From NCBI GenBank assembly GCA_031257695.1, contig JAIROB010000054.1, positions 1 through 17,417 on the forward strand: a stretch of DNA of 17,417 nt, in the 5' to 3' direction. The notes beneath the pieces were generated by a model that ran no database searches, had not been told where the DNA came from, and saw only the letters and a program-made list of their open reading frames with translations. This DNA is from Treponema sp. (GTDB lineage: Bacteria > Spirochaetota > Spirochaetia > Treponematales > Breznakiellaceae). Both the position numbers and the translations under genes were made by a program. This document shows positions 1-7,622 of the stretch, piece by piece (position 1 is the first letter of the stretch; each line of letters begins with the position of its first letter).

Positions 1-103
1 AGGTTGCTTGTCCGTTTTGGGGAAGGGTATGTTCGCGTTTCAAAAGGTTTGGCAACAAAATTAAAACAACATTATTTTTAATTTTACCAATTAATTTTTT
101 AAA

Positions 104-124
104 CCCCCCCCCCCCCCCCCCCCC
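104..124. repeat. 21-base homopolymer C tract
   Basis: An uninterrupted run of 21 C lies between an AT-rich stretch (about 55-103) and the start of a hairpin-rich region. Tracts this long slip easily in replication, so length variation between cells is expected. On the reverse strand it is a poly-G tract. In Treponema pallidum, poly-G tracts upstream of some tpr genes are known to change transcription with length. Whether it acts on something here, or on a leftward gene beyond position 1, cannot be seen. Its exact length could also be a sequencing artefact. Confidence 0.9.
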
Positions 125-144
125 ACGTTTTTTCACGGTAAACA

Positions 145-323
145 ACAAAAGGATCCGCTCTTCCGCAAAAAAAGGACGCTGTCACAGGAAAGCGGCTATA
201 GCCGCGGAGCTTGCTCTGTCCACGGATCGGCGCGGGAACTCTTTTGTAAACTATACCCTGGCCCAGCCGTACAAGCAACGCAGCCGGATAGTATTCGGTA
301 TATGGCCGGGCCAGGGTTTTTTT
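145..323 (+). ncRNA. candidate structured RNA of unknown class, ending in a terminator
   Basis: Several pairings nest in this non-coding stretch. ACAAAAG (145-151) pairs with CTTTTGT (241-247), GATCCG (152-157) with CGGATC (223-228), and GCGGC-TATA-GCCGC (192-205) is a perfect 14-base palindrome. The region is closed by the stem and T-run at 256-323. The order suggests one folded transcript of about 180 nt. I do not recognise a known class: no tmRNA, SRP or RNase P signature, and no riboswitch core I know. It may instead be an untranslated leader or chance folding in GC-rich DNA. Confidence 0.28.
256..323 (+). terminator. rho-independent terminator-like hairpin
   Basis: CCCTGGCCC (256-264) is exactly complementary to GGGCCAGGG (308-316) and is followed at once by seven T (317-323). 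The 43-base loop contains a second small hairpin (CCGGA/TTCGG, about 284-298). The orientation ends transcription on the + strand. No coding gene ends here, so it terminates either a small RNA or a transcript entering from the left. Confidence 0.55.
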
Positions 324-358
324 ATCATCCCGGGCAAGGAGGGATGTAAAATAAAGGC

Positions 359-401
359 AAGGAGGTATAGCCCGATGAGCAGGGTTTGACCTGCCCTTTT
401 T
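359..401 (+). promoter_or_regulatory. perfect Shine-Dalgarno plus 4-codon ORF overlapping a terminator-like hairpin
   Basis: AAGGAGGT (359-366) is a full anti-16S match, 8 bases ahead of ATG at 375. The frame reads Met-Ser-Arg-Val-stop (375-389). The stop lies in the loop of a hairpin, GCAGG (379-383) with CCTGC (390-394), followed by five T (397-401). A second strong site, AAGGAGGG (336-343), is directly followed by ATG-TAA. A tiny reading frame over a terminator stem resembles a translation-linked attenuator, but it may be a remnant of a decayed gene start. Confidence 0.25.
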
Positions 402-418
402 ATGGCGTAAAGAGGAAA

Positions 419-469
419 CCTGCGGCGGCCGATTTCTTAGCGGATCCCGTGCCGCCGCAGGCGCTTTTT
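419..469 (+). terminator. rho-independent terminator-like hairpin
   Basis: The 11-base arm CCTGCGGCGGC (419-429) is perfectly complementary to GCCGCCGCAGG (451-461). The loop is 21 bases and five T follow at 465-469. It is the third of four such hairpins ahead of the first lipoprotein gene. Confidence 0.55.
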
Positions 470-555
470 AAAGCATTGTAATTTTACCCGCTTTTTCCGC
501 TTTTATCAATGCATAAACGCGTATCCGTATACCGGTAATCCTCTTTTTGCATAAG

Positions 556-595
556 CCCTGTTGCGGCTCCACCCTGCCGCAGCGGGGCGGTTTTT
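556..595 (+). terminator. terminator-like hairpin close upstream of the first lipoprotein gene
   Basis: CCCTGTTGCGGC (556-567) pairs along 12 positions (three G-U) with GCCGCAGCGGGG (576-587) around an 8-base loop. CGG and five T follow (591-595). It sits only 80 bases before the chosen start at 675, so it could end an upstream small transcript or act as an attenuator. A shorter stem, CCCCG (623-627) with CGGGG (637-641), lies between it and the Shine-Dalgarno site. Confidence 0.5.
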
Positions 596-674
596 CCATG
601 GTTTATGGAAAAAAGGAAGTGTCCCCGAATTTGAAGCGGGGGTTATTTTACCATTGGCAAGGAGAAGTATCAGA

Positions 675-3257
675 ATGAAAAACCAAGTATACGGCAGGGG
701 AATGGCGATTGCTGTGGCGGCAATCGCAACCCTGGCGCTTTTAAGTTGCGTCAGCCCGACTGATACCGGTCAAAGCGGCGAAAACCACATACTCACGTTT
801 ACGATAAACGGGAGGGATGCGGGAATCAACCACGATACCGGCCGCGTTACGGTTGTGCTTCCCGCGGAAACCGACGTGAGCAGCCTGGCCCCGACTATCG
901 CCGTGTCGGACAAGGCTACGGTAAGCCCCGGATCGGGCGCGGCCCGGAATTTTACGGAGCCGGTGAGTTACACGGTGACCGCGGAGAACGGGGATACCCG
1001 GATCTATACGGCGGCGGCGGCGCTGCTTCCGGCGGATCTGGACACGGCGCTCTCCGAAGCGGCGGGCGCAAAGAGCGGGATAGTGACGGCGCCCGCGGCG
1101 GAGGAAGCGCCCGAGGGGGCCGAATGGGTTCCCCAGGAGGCGCTGGAGGATCTGAACGAGGCCATAGCCAAGGCGGAAAGCGTGGCGACCAAGCCCGGCG
1201 CCACGGAGGAGGAAAAGGCCGATGCCTTGGAGGAGCTGGCCAAGGCTGTTGAGGACTTTGAAAACGCGAAGCAGACGGGGGCCAAAACAGAGACAGAAGC
1301 GGTGAATAAATCCGCTCTGACCGGCGCCATTGCCGCGGCCAACGCTGCCAAGGCCGGCATTGCGGTGGACACCGCCGCGGCGAATGTGCCCGTGGGGACC
1401 TATTGGGTTACCCAGGCGGAATGGGACGCTTTGAACACGGCCATACGGGCGGCGGAAGCGGTCGCCGCAAATGCCGGAGCGACCCAGGCGGAAACGGACG
1501 CCGCGGCGGGCCCCCTGACTGCGGCGGCCTCAGCCTTTGCCGGCGCGAAAAAGGCGGGAACCCGGCCGGTAGCGGGGACGACGGATAAAACCGCGCTGAA
1601 CGCCGCAATTATTGCGGCCAACGCCGCCAAGACCGCCGTTGTGGTGAATACCGCCGCGGCGAATGTGCCCGTGGGGACCTATTGGGTTACCCAGGCGGAA
1701 TGGAACGCTTTGAACACGGCCATAACCGCGGCGGAAACCATAGCGGAGAAAACCAACGCAACCCAGACGGAAGCTAACGGCGCGGAGGCTGCGCTGACAG
1801 CGGCAACTACAGCCTTTAACGGCGCGAAGAAAGCGGGAACTAAAACGGAAACACCTGCGGAAACGGATAAAACCTCGTTGAACTCCGCTATTACCGCGGC
1901 CGCTGCCGCCAAACTCGGCGTTGATGTGGACACCGACGCCGCGAATGTGCCGGAGGGAAGCTCCTGGGTTACCCAGGCTGAAATGGACGCTTTGAACGTC
2001 GCCATAGGCGCTGCGGAAACCGTCGCGGAGAAGGCCGATGCGACCCAGGCGGAAGCGGACGGGGCGGAGGCTGCCCTGGCCGCGGCGGTTACGGCTTTTA
2101 ATGCCGCTAAGAAGGCGGGAACCAAACCGGAAACGCCGGAGGAGGCGGATAAAACAGCGCTGAACGAAGCGATTACCGCGGCCAATGCCGCCAAACTCGG
2201 CGTTGCCGTGGACACCGCCGCTGGGAATGTGCCTGTGGGAACCTCCTGGGTTACCCAGGCTGTGATGGACGCATTGAACGCGGCCATAGACGCGGCGGAA
2301 ATCGTCGCCGAAAATGCCGGAGCGGCCCAGGCGGAAGCGGACGGGACGGCGGCTGCCCTAACCACGGCGGTTACAGCCTTTACCGCAGCGAAACGGGACG
2401 GAACCAAACAGCCTCCGGCGGAAAATAAAACCGCGCTGACCGGCGCCCTTACTGCGGCCGCCAACGCCAAGAAAGACGTTGCCGTGGACACCGCGGCAGG
2501 GAATGTGCCTGTGGGGACCTCCTGGGTTGTCCAGGCTGACATAACCGCCTTGAACACGGCCATAACCGCGGCGGAAACCGTCTCCGCCAATGTCGACGCG
2601 ACCCAGGCGCAGGTGGACGGAGCGGCAGCCGCTTTAACCGCGGCGGTTACAACCTTTAACGCCGCGAAAAAAGCGGGAACCTTTGTGGCGGTGACGGGCA
2701 TTGCTTTCACCGTGCCGACCAACGGAACCAGGGGCTATGCGGTAAGCCTGGCCGGGGCGACCGCGCAGCCCGCGACGGCGAGCTATACAACCATTGTCTG
2801 GACCCTTAAAACCGCCGCGGACGGAACTATTGCAGGGAACATCTTTACGCCCTCTGTTACCGGTGAGGTGACGCTGGTCGCCACCATCGCTAACGGGACC
2901 GCGATAGGCACGGCCTATTCCAGGGAATTCAAGATTACGATTAAAGCTCCCGGAACACTCGATCCCACGGTGGGCCTGGGGGATTACCCTTCCATTACGT
3001 TGAAGGACGGGACCGGGGCGCCGCTTCCCTATGACGAGCCAGTCTACGTTGAGCTGGGAGCGGAGTATTCCGTTCACATTGACGGGAGCGACTATACCGG
3101 TATTGCCTGGTTCCTGAACGGCGAGAGGCAGACGGTGACCGGCAGCCTGATTTACCTTGACACCAACACTGCGGGAACCATCAAACTTACGGTCGAGGGA
3201 AAGCGGAAGGATACGCCCGAGAGCAGCGAAATATACACTTTTATAATTAAGAATTAG
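675..3257 (+). CDS. large FIVAR-repeat lipoprotein
   Basis: Predicted 860-residue surface or periplasmic lipoprotein. ATG 675 is preferred over the in-frame start at 561 because AAGGAG (659-664) lies 10 bases ahead and the product then begins with a Lys-containing N-terminus, a hydrophobic helix and the lipobox LLSC (lipid Cys25). Residues about 36-114 form a beta-rich domain resembling DUF5018-like modules. Residues 122-669 are six helical repeats of about 85-94 residues, each with a W-V-x-Q-A core and an A-x-x-x-L-x-x-A-x-x-A-F helix, resembling FIVAR domains. Two Ig-like beta domains follow (about 670-757 and 758-860). No enzymatic motif is visible; a stalk or adhesin-like role is inferred. 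The stop codon TAG falls inside an AATTAGC heptamer repeat. The 81 bases ahead of the site contain terminator-like stems, suggesting attenuation. The next gene follows after 143 bases. Confidence 0.85.
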   Translation: MKNQVYGRGMAIAVAAIATLALLSCVSPTDTGQSGENHILTFTINGRDAGINHDTGRVTVVLPAETDVSSLAPTIAVSDKATVSPGSGAARNFTEPVSYTVTAENGDTRIYTAAAALLPADLDTALSEAAGAKSGIVTAPAAEEAPEGAEWVPQEALEDLNEAIAKAESVATKPGATEEEKADALEELAKAVEDFENAKQTGAKTETEAVNKSALTGAIAAANAAKAGIAVDTAAANVPVGTYWVTQAEWDALNTAIRAAEAVAANAGATQAETDAAAGPLTAAASAFAGAKKAGTRPVAGTTDKTALNAAIIAANAAKTAVVVNTAAANVPVGTYWVTQAEWNALNTAITAAETIAEKTNATQTEANGAEAALTAATTAFNGAKKAGTKTETPAETDKTSLNSAITAAAAAKLGVDVDTDAANVPEGSSWVTQAEMDALNVAIGAAETVAEKADATQAEADGAEAALAAAVTAFNAAKKAGTKPETPEEADKTALNEAITAANAAKLGVAVDTAAGNVPVGTSWVTQAVMDALNAAIDAAEIVAENAGAAQAEADGTAAALTTAVTAFTAAKRDGTKQPPAENKTALTGALTAAANAKKDVAVDTAAGNVPVGTSWVVQADITALNTAITAAETVSANVDATQAQVDGAAAALTAAVTTFNAAKKAGTFVAVTGIAFTVPTNGTRGYAVSLAGATAQPATASYTTIVWTLKTAADGTIAGNIFTPSVTGEVTLVATIANGTAIGTAYSREFKITIKAPGTLDPTVGLGDYPSITLKDGTGAPLPYDEPVYVELGAEYSVHIDGSDYTGIAWFLNGERQTVTGSLIYLDTNTAGTIKLTVEGKRKDTPESSEIYTFIIKN
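1038..2681 (+). repeat. six tandem FIVAR-like coding repeats
   Basis: Unit boundaries fall near 1038, 1311, 1590, 1872, 2154 and 2430, so units are about 252-282 bases. Units 2 and 3 are nearly identical over about 75 bases around the W-V-T-Q-A-E-W core (near 1376-1450 and 1650-1727), which points to recent duplication or gene conversion. The first unit is the most diverged. The array is a likely site of copy-number change by recombination. Confidence 0.85.
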
Positions 3258-3267
3258 CAATTAGCAG
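3252..3267 (+). repeat. AATTAGC heptamer repeat overlapping a stop codon
   Basis: Two tandem copies of AATTAGC follow one another, the first supplying the TAG stop (3255-3257) of the FIVAR lipoprotein gene. The same heptamer recurs at 7624-7644, and inverted at 13354-13381. Confidence 0.75.
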
Positions 3268-3277
3268 GTAGGAGGAG

Positions 3278-3382
3278 ATGATGATGAACCGCAGAGGACA
3301 CGGGGTTCGCAGAGGAAGAACGGGAGAGTTACAATGCTCCGCGTGCTCTGCGCTCTCTGCGGTTTCCTTCTTAAAAATTTAA
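3278..3382 (+). CDS. possible 34-codon leader ORF made largely of repeat DNA
   Basis: GGAGGAG directly precedes three ATG codons (3278, 3281, 3284). The frame stays open for 34 codons to TAA at 3380-3382, just before the next lipoprotein gene. The encoded peptide is basic and low in complexity and is built almost entirely from the period-9 inverted repeat at 3287-3364. It may be translated and so affect the gene at 3401. It may equally be an old start region split by insertion of the repeat. No homologue is recognised. Confidence 0.22.
   Translation: MMMNRRGHGVRRGRTGELQCSACSALSAVSFLKI
3287..3364. repeat. inverted repeat of period-9 CGCAGAGGA-like units
   Basis: AACCGCAGAG (3287-3296) is perfectly complementary to CTCTGCGGTT (3355-3364), and inner parts of the arms pair imperfectly. 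Each arm is three degenerate 9-base units of the CCGCAGAGG type. Similar CGCAGAGG nonamers occur between genes in many unrelated bacteria. The hairpin would place the Shine-Dalgarno site of the next gene (3388-3393) just after its base. Confidence 0.7.
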
Positions 3383-3400
3383 ATGCAGAGGAGAAATGAA

Positions 3401-5971
3401 ATGAAAAACTTGCGACAGTCAGTGTTGGGTTTAACACTGGTTCTGTTTATGACCGGATGCGCAGCCATACTGCAAAGTCCCGAAGAAGGGAAAACCGGGA
3501 CGGTTACTTTTACTGTCGGCGTTGAACAGGGCCGGACCGCGGCGCCTTCGCTGGATCAGTTTGCCAAAATCGTGCTGAGCTTTGAGGGGTCCCCCGCCGT
3601 GGCGGATGTGCCCGTCACTAAGGGCAAAGCGGCGGCAATCCTGCCGGCGGGTTCCTGGAAGGTTAGGGCGAAGGCGTATAAAGGCGCGGAGGACACGGAC
3701 CCCGCGGCACAGTCGGCGGAGAATGCTATCGAATACAACGGCGCGAGCGTAAGCGGGAACACCGTCTTTGTGCTTGTGCCGGCGGGAGAAGGGCCGGGAA
3801 CCCTGCGCTACCTAGCTGCCCTGCCGGAGGGCCTTGCCCTGAATGGCGGCAGCAGCATTACTATTACGCAGGACGGCGCGGCTCCCAAAAGCCTTGACAA
3901 CGATGATTTTGCCGACGGCGTTCACACGATAAGCGAAGCGGGAGAAACGGTAACCGCGGAGCTGGACGGGGGCTGGTACACGGTGGATATTCTGCTGGCA
4001 AGCGACGGCGGCAGGACCGCGGTGTTCCGGCAAAACATACGGATACTGCCGGGCCTGGTTACGGAAATCGACTTTGCCCCCGCCGCGGAGGACTTTCTGA
4101 GCTTTGAAGCCCGGGCGGCCCTGACTTCCCTTGCAAGTCTGACCTTTGACACGGAGGATGAGGGCGTTGTGGTAGGCGATCTTGCAAACAGCGGAGAGAA
4201 CTACAGCCTGGAAATTGCCGCTCCTAAAAGCGCCGAAACGGTGACCTTTGCCCTGGCCAAGCCGGAGACCTACACCGTAACTGTGGATGAGGAATACGCG
4301 GAACTGGCAAGCCTTACGGACGCCGGCGCGGGTTCCGCGTCCGCGGCAATTACCGTGGACACCGCTTCTTTGGCGGAGGGGGATATAGCGTTTGCCCTGA
4401 CCGTGACGGCGGAGGGCAAGACCGCCGCGGCTATTGCCGTAACGGTGGTTGAGAAAAGCTACAGCATAATTATTGCCGCCATGAGCAATGGCGGCGTTAT
4501 TGCCAACCCGGAGACCGCCAAGGAGGGGGCCGAAGTTTCTCTGGAAGTAAACCCGGTCAGCGATTACAGATTGAAACTGGGATCCCTGAAAGTGAACAGC
4601 GGAGCGGTGAGCCTGAGTGGGTCCGGTCCCTACACCTTTACTATGCCCGCTTCCGATGTGACGGTGACCGCGGAGTTTGAGGAAAACTACACCGCGGAAG
4701 TTGAGATCGGCGATACCGGCGCCAACAGCAGCAACGTTGCCATGACGCCGCCTGAGGACGAAGGCGCCCCCTATGCCATGGAAGCCGTGGAAAAGGGCCT
4801 GGTGTATTTCAAGATAGTAAAAACCGCGGCCCAGACCATTACCCCGGAGGGGCCCAATGCGGCCAAAGTAACGGTGCACACCTCCGATACGGTGGACGGA
4901 GAGACCGCAAGCGAAACCACCGCGGTGATTGCCGTAAAGACCGGGGCCCTGCCCTTTGAGGGCGGAACCCTCAACTTTGACCTGCGTGTGTCCGAAGACG
5001 GGATGCTTTCCAGAACCGTAGGGGTAGCGATGACCATAACGACCGCCAAAACCGGCGGCGCGGTGTTCAAGGTGACCCGGCCCGAAGGCCAGACCTACGC
5101 CAACGGCGACGACGGGGCTGTCCTGGAGCGGGTTGACTCCCAGGCCGCTACCTTTGAGGCGGCCGTTACCTGGGTGGAAAACAACGCCGTGGCGGACACC
5201 GAATACCTTGTCCGGGTGGAAAACAACGATACAAGCCTGAAAAAATATATCCTCGCCTTTAACAACGCTAATAATGTAACCATGCGGCTCAAGGGAAGCA
5301 AAACGAACGAAGACGGCGAGACCTGGAGCAGGATACTGAGGCACGGCGGTAGCAACACCATAGTGAATATTAAGAAAGTGACTACAAGTGGCTATGTGGG
5401 GTTTTTCAACATTGGCATTGGCACCGTAACCGTAAGAAAAATGACTTTTGTTCTGGACAGCAACATCACCCTTGAAGGGATGGGCAGCAGTACGGCGAGT
5501 TCACGCTATCGTAACTTGATTACCGTTAGGTATAATGCAATCTTTGTGCTGAGAGAAGGGGCGACAATAACAAATTTTTACACCGAGGGCGCGATGCGCA
5601 CCTTCTGTCCTATTTATGTCGTCGATGCGGATTATGGAGATGACTACAACGACGCCGCTGTGCGCCTTGAGGGCGGTTCCATCACGAACTGCAAGTTTAA
5701 CGATGTTGCCGTGGACGGAGAGGGAGTGCTGAGCATCGGCGCCGGAGGCTTAATAACTTTCGAAAGCATACCGTCTGAGTACAACACCGGATGTTTTTAC
5801 AAGGCCGCGTCGGTTGTTCTGAGCGGGAATGTTAATCTCCAGGAGGAGAACGCCAATAAAGTGGTTTTCGGCGCTAAATATCCTCTGGTCGCAAAATATG
5901 AGGGGTATCTTAGAACGGCCTATGCCATAACCGCAGGGGAAATGAGCCTGCCGGCTGAGGCGGCTGAATGA
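3401..5971 (+). CDS. large lipoprotein with InlB-B-like repeat and C-terminal beta-helix-like region
   Basis: Predicted 856-residue lipoprotein. ATG 3401 is chosen over ATG 3383 because GAGGAG (3388-3393) stands 7 bases ahead and the product then starts with a compact signal peptide and the lipobox F-M-T-G-C (lipid Cys20), relaxed as in spirochaetes. Residues about 28-340 are beta-rich without a recognised family. Residues about 352-427 match the InlB B-repeat / Flg_new_2 pattern: I-I-A...N-G-G, a G-A-x-V-x-L tract, then Y-T-F-T-M-P-x-x-D-V-T-V-T-A-x-F. Residues about 433-570 form another beta domain. From about 582 to 840 short beta strands, Asn-rich turns and phrases such as L-E-G-G-S-I-T-N-C suggest a right-handed beta-helix. 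Likely a surface adhesin or binding protein; the ligand is unknown. The next gene starts 52 bases downstream with no terminator between, so the two are probably one operon. Confidence 0.82.
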   Translation: MKNLRQSVLGLTLVLFMTGCAAILQSPEEGKTGTVTFTVGVEQGRTAAPSLDQFAKIVLSFEGSPAVADVPVTKGKAAAILPAGSWKVRAKAYKGAEDTDPAAQSAENAIEYNGASVSGNTVFVLVPAGEGPGTLRYLAALPEGLALNGGSSITITQDGAAPKSLDNDDFADGVHTISEAGETVTAELDGGWYTVDILLASDGGRTAVFRQNIRILPGLVTEIDFAPAAEDFLSFEARAALTSLASLTFDTEDEGVVVGDLANSGENYSLEIAAPKSAETVTFALAKPETYTVTVDEEYAELASLTDAGAGSASAAITVDTASLAEGDIAFALTVTAEGKTAAAIAVTVVEKSYSIIIAAMSNGGVIANPETAKEGAEVSLEVNPVSDYRLKLGSLKVNSGAVSLSGSGPYTFTMPASDVTVTAEFEENYTAEVEIGDTGANSSNVAMTPPEDEGAPYAMEAVEKGLVYFKIVKTAAQTITPEGPNAAKVTVHTSDTVDGETASETTAVIAVKTGALPFEGGTLNFDLRVSEDGMLSRTVGVAMTITTAKTGGAVFKVTRPEGQTYANGDDGAVLERVDSQAATFEAAVTWVENNAVADTEYLVRVENNDTSLKKYILAFNNANNVTMRLKGSKTNEDGETWSRILRHGGSNTIVNIKKVTTSGYVGFFNIGIGTVTVRKMTFVLDSNITLEGMGSSTASSRYRNLITVRYNAIFVLREGATITNFYTEGAMRTFCPIYVVDADYGDDYNDAAVRLEGGSITNCKFNDVAVDGEGVLSIGAGGLITFESIPSEYNTGCFYKAASVVLSGNVNLQEENANKVVFGAKYPLVAKYEGYLRTAYAITAGEMSLPAEAAE

Positions 5972-6023
5972 ACAGGGCTTTTTGCCGCGGTGCGGCACAG
6001 TATATTCTTATAAGGAGTTATGT

Positions 6024-7622
6024 ATGAGCGTAGTAGAAGAAAACAAATTTCTCATCACCTTCACGAACATGGATCAGGGCTTCCAGGAGGGAACCCTCAT
6101 GTACATCGCGGGGAAGGAGGACGCCACCAAGGGCAACCTGGGGACCATAGTGCTTCCCAAGCCCGCGGACGGCGTGAGCATAGACCCCCAACTACCGGAC
6201 CCTGTGGTGTTTTCCTATACCACCACCACCACCGGCAGCAATGGGGAGGATGTCATCAACCTGCGGGTAGTCCTGGTCAAGATCGACAGCGACGCGAATC
6301 CCCTGCGGCCTTCCACCTGCACCGTGACCGTGCTGGCTCCGGCGGTGGACGGCGCCTGGACTTCCCTGTCCACGGATATCGCTCTGGTTCTGTCCGATGG
6401 AACTACCCCCGCGCTTCGCAACCCCCACGGTCTGGCCCAGAACGGGGACTATCTCTACTTTGTGGACTACGAAAGCCGGCTTATCGTCGTGATCGGCAAG
6501 AGCGCCCTGGAAGGAGCAACGACCTCCCTGGCGGTCCAGACCCTCGACCTGAGCGTTCCCGTTGGGCAGGGCGGCGCCGGTTTGGATAACGACACTGCGA
6601 AGGGCCAGGCGATCATCGCCCTGGGCGCGAAGCTCTACGCCCTCTACATCAACGCCGACGCCGAGGCCACAGAGCATGACCCCGGCACCCTGATCAGGCT
6701 GGACATCAACAGCACGACCGGAATGCCTGCCTACAGTGCCAAAATAGCCGTGGGCCTTAACCCTCAGTCCATCATCCCGGTGGTAAAAACGGTCGATACC
6801 ACCAACACCGTCTACCTCCTGGTCCCGGCCATAGGGGGCCCCCAGGACTACGAAGGCGGAACCAACGGGACGGACTCCAACATCTCCGCGATTGAGGCCG
6901 AAGGAACCTGGCCCACTACCCTCGGAGCAACAGCCCCAATCGTTGTTACCGGCGACGACTACACCCCGCCCACCAAGATTGCCGAACCCGGCTCCAAGGA
7001 CGCACCCGCCCCGTCGACCGCCACCGCCTACGACATCCACGCCATAGGAGCGGCCATGCGGGACGGGAGCAGCCAGCTCTTCATCCTCACCCAGGTTTAC
7101 ACCGGCGACGCAAAGGACGCCTTCTGGATGCTGTACCAGACATCGGTGAACGATTTCCTCAAGCTGCTTACGCTAACGGGAGCGCCCCTCACCCTTACCG
7201 CGGCGACGCAAAGCCAAGAGGTAGAATTTGAGAAGCTGGACGAGGGCATCGCGCAATCCCCGGACCCCCAATTCGCCGACGCCATCTACTTCTGGGACAT
7301 ACTCTACGAGCAAAGCGCCAATCCGGACAATGACGAGGAGGACCGGCTCTGGCTGCTCCTGGGTTCGCCCTTCCTGGTCACCAAGGCGGAAGCCTACGCA
7401 TCCCCCAACACGCCCTTTGCAAATCCCTACGTCATGTTCTCCGGCTTCGGCGGGGTCAACGTCAACTCCGTGGACCTGATCATCGAAACCCTGCACCAGG
7501 CCGAGCGGGAAGTTTCCCTGAAACGGGGCGCCCGCAGCGCCAAGCTCGGCGCCGCCTCGGGCAGGACCGCGTCGGCTTCGACCTCCATGAGCGCGGAAGA
7601 AGGAGAGGTGGAAGACAAGTAA
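6024..7622 (+). CDS. propeller-like protein of unknown function, no signal peptide
   Basis: 532 residues from ATG 6024, chosen because AAGGAG (6012-6017) lies 6 bases ahead; a TTG at 5982 would add 14 residues without giving a signal peptide. Several stretches read like YncE/NHL-type beta-propeller blades, for example N-G-D-Y-L-Y-F-V-D-Y-E-S-R-L (about residue 146) and G-A-K-L-Y-A-L-Y (about 211). No catalytic motif is seen. The last 40 residues are low-complexity, basic then acidic (S-A-E-E-G-E-V-E-D-K). Placement after two secreted lipoproteins suggests an envelope-related role, yet no secretion signal is visible, so it may be cytoplasmic or exported by another route. The family is not firmly recognised. 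A heptamer repeat starts one base after the stop codon. Confidence 0.75.
   Translation: MSVVEENKFLITFTNMDQGFQEGTLMYIAGKEDATKGNLGTIVLPKPADGVSIDPQLPDPVVFSYTTTTTGSNGEDVINLRVVLVKIDSDANPLRPSTCTVTVLAPAVDGAWTSLSTDIALVLSDGTTPALRNPHGLAQNGDYLYFVDYESRLIVVIGKSALEGATTSLAVQTLDLSVPVGQGGAGLDNDTAKGQAIIALGAKLYALYINADAEATEHDPGTLIRLDINSTTGMPAYSAKIAVGLNPQSIIPVVKTVDTTNTVYLLVPAIGGPQDYEGGTNGTDSNISAIEAEGTWPTTLGATAPIVVTGDDYTPPTKIAEPGSKDAPAPSTATAYDIHAIGAAMRDGSSQLFILTQVYTGDAKDAFWMLYQTSVNDFLKLLTLTGAPLTLTAATQSQEVEFEKLDEGIAQSPDPQFADAIYFWDILYEQSANPDNDEEDRLWLLLGSPFLVTKAEAYASPNTPFANPYVMFSGFGGVNVNSVDLIIETLHQAEREVSLKRGARSAKLGAASGRTASASTSMSAEEGEVEDK

Noticed and set aside
3..389. A frame open from the window edge through the C tract to TGA at 387.
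   Set aside because: It has no start codon before 375, runs through the homopolymer (seven Pro) and a strong terminator hairpin, and the translation resembles no protein.
561..674. N-terminal extension of the first lipoprotein from the start at 561.
   Set aside because: It lies over a terminator-like stem, lacks a ribosome site and would bury the signal peptide; ATG 675 has both.
1679..2722. Long reverse-strand frame inside the FIVAR repeats.
   Set aside because: Ala-rich shadow of GC-biased repeat coding DNA; no start signal or family resemblance. The same holds for the reverse frames at 1004-1372 and 2634-3260.
3812..5344. 510-codon reverse-strand frame opposite the second lipoprotein.
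   Set aside because: Composition is that of an antisense shadow (Gly, His, Arg rich); the forward frame has signal peptide and domains.
6192..7040. 282-codon reverse-strand frame opposite the propeller-like gene.
   Set aside because: Gly/Val-rich shadow without ribosome site.
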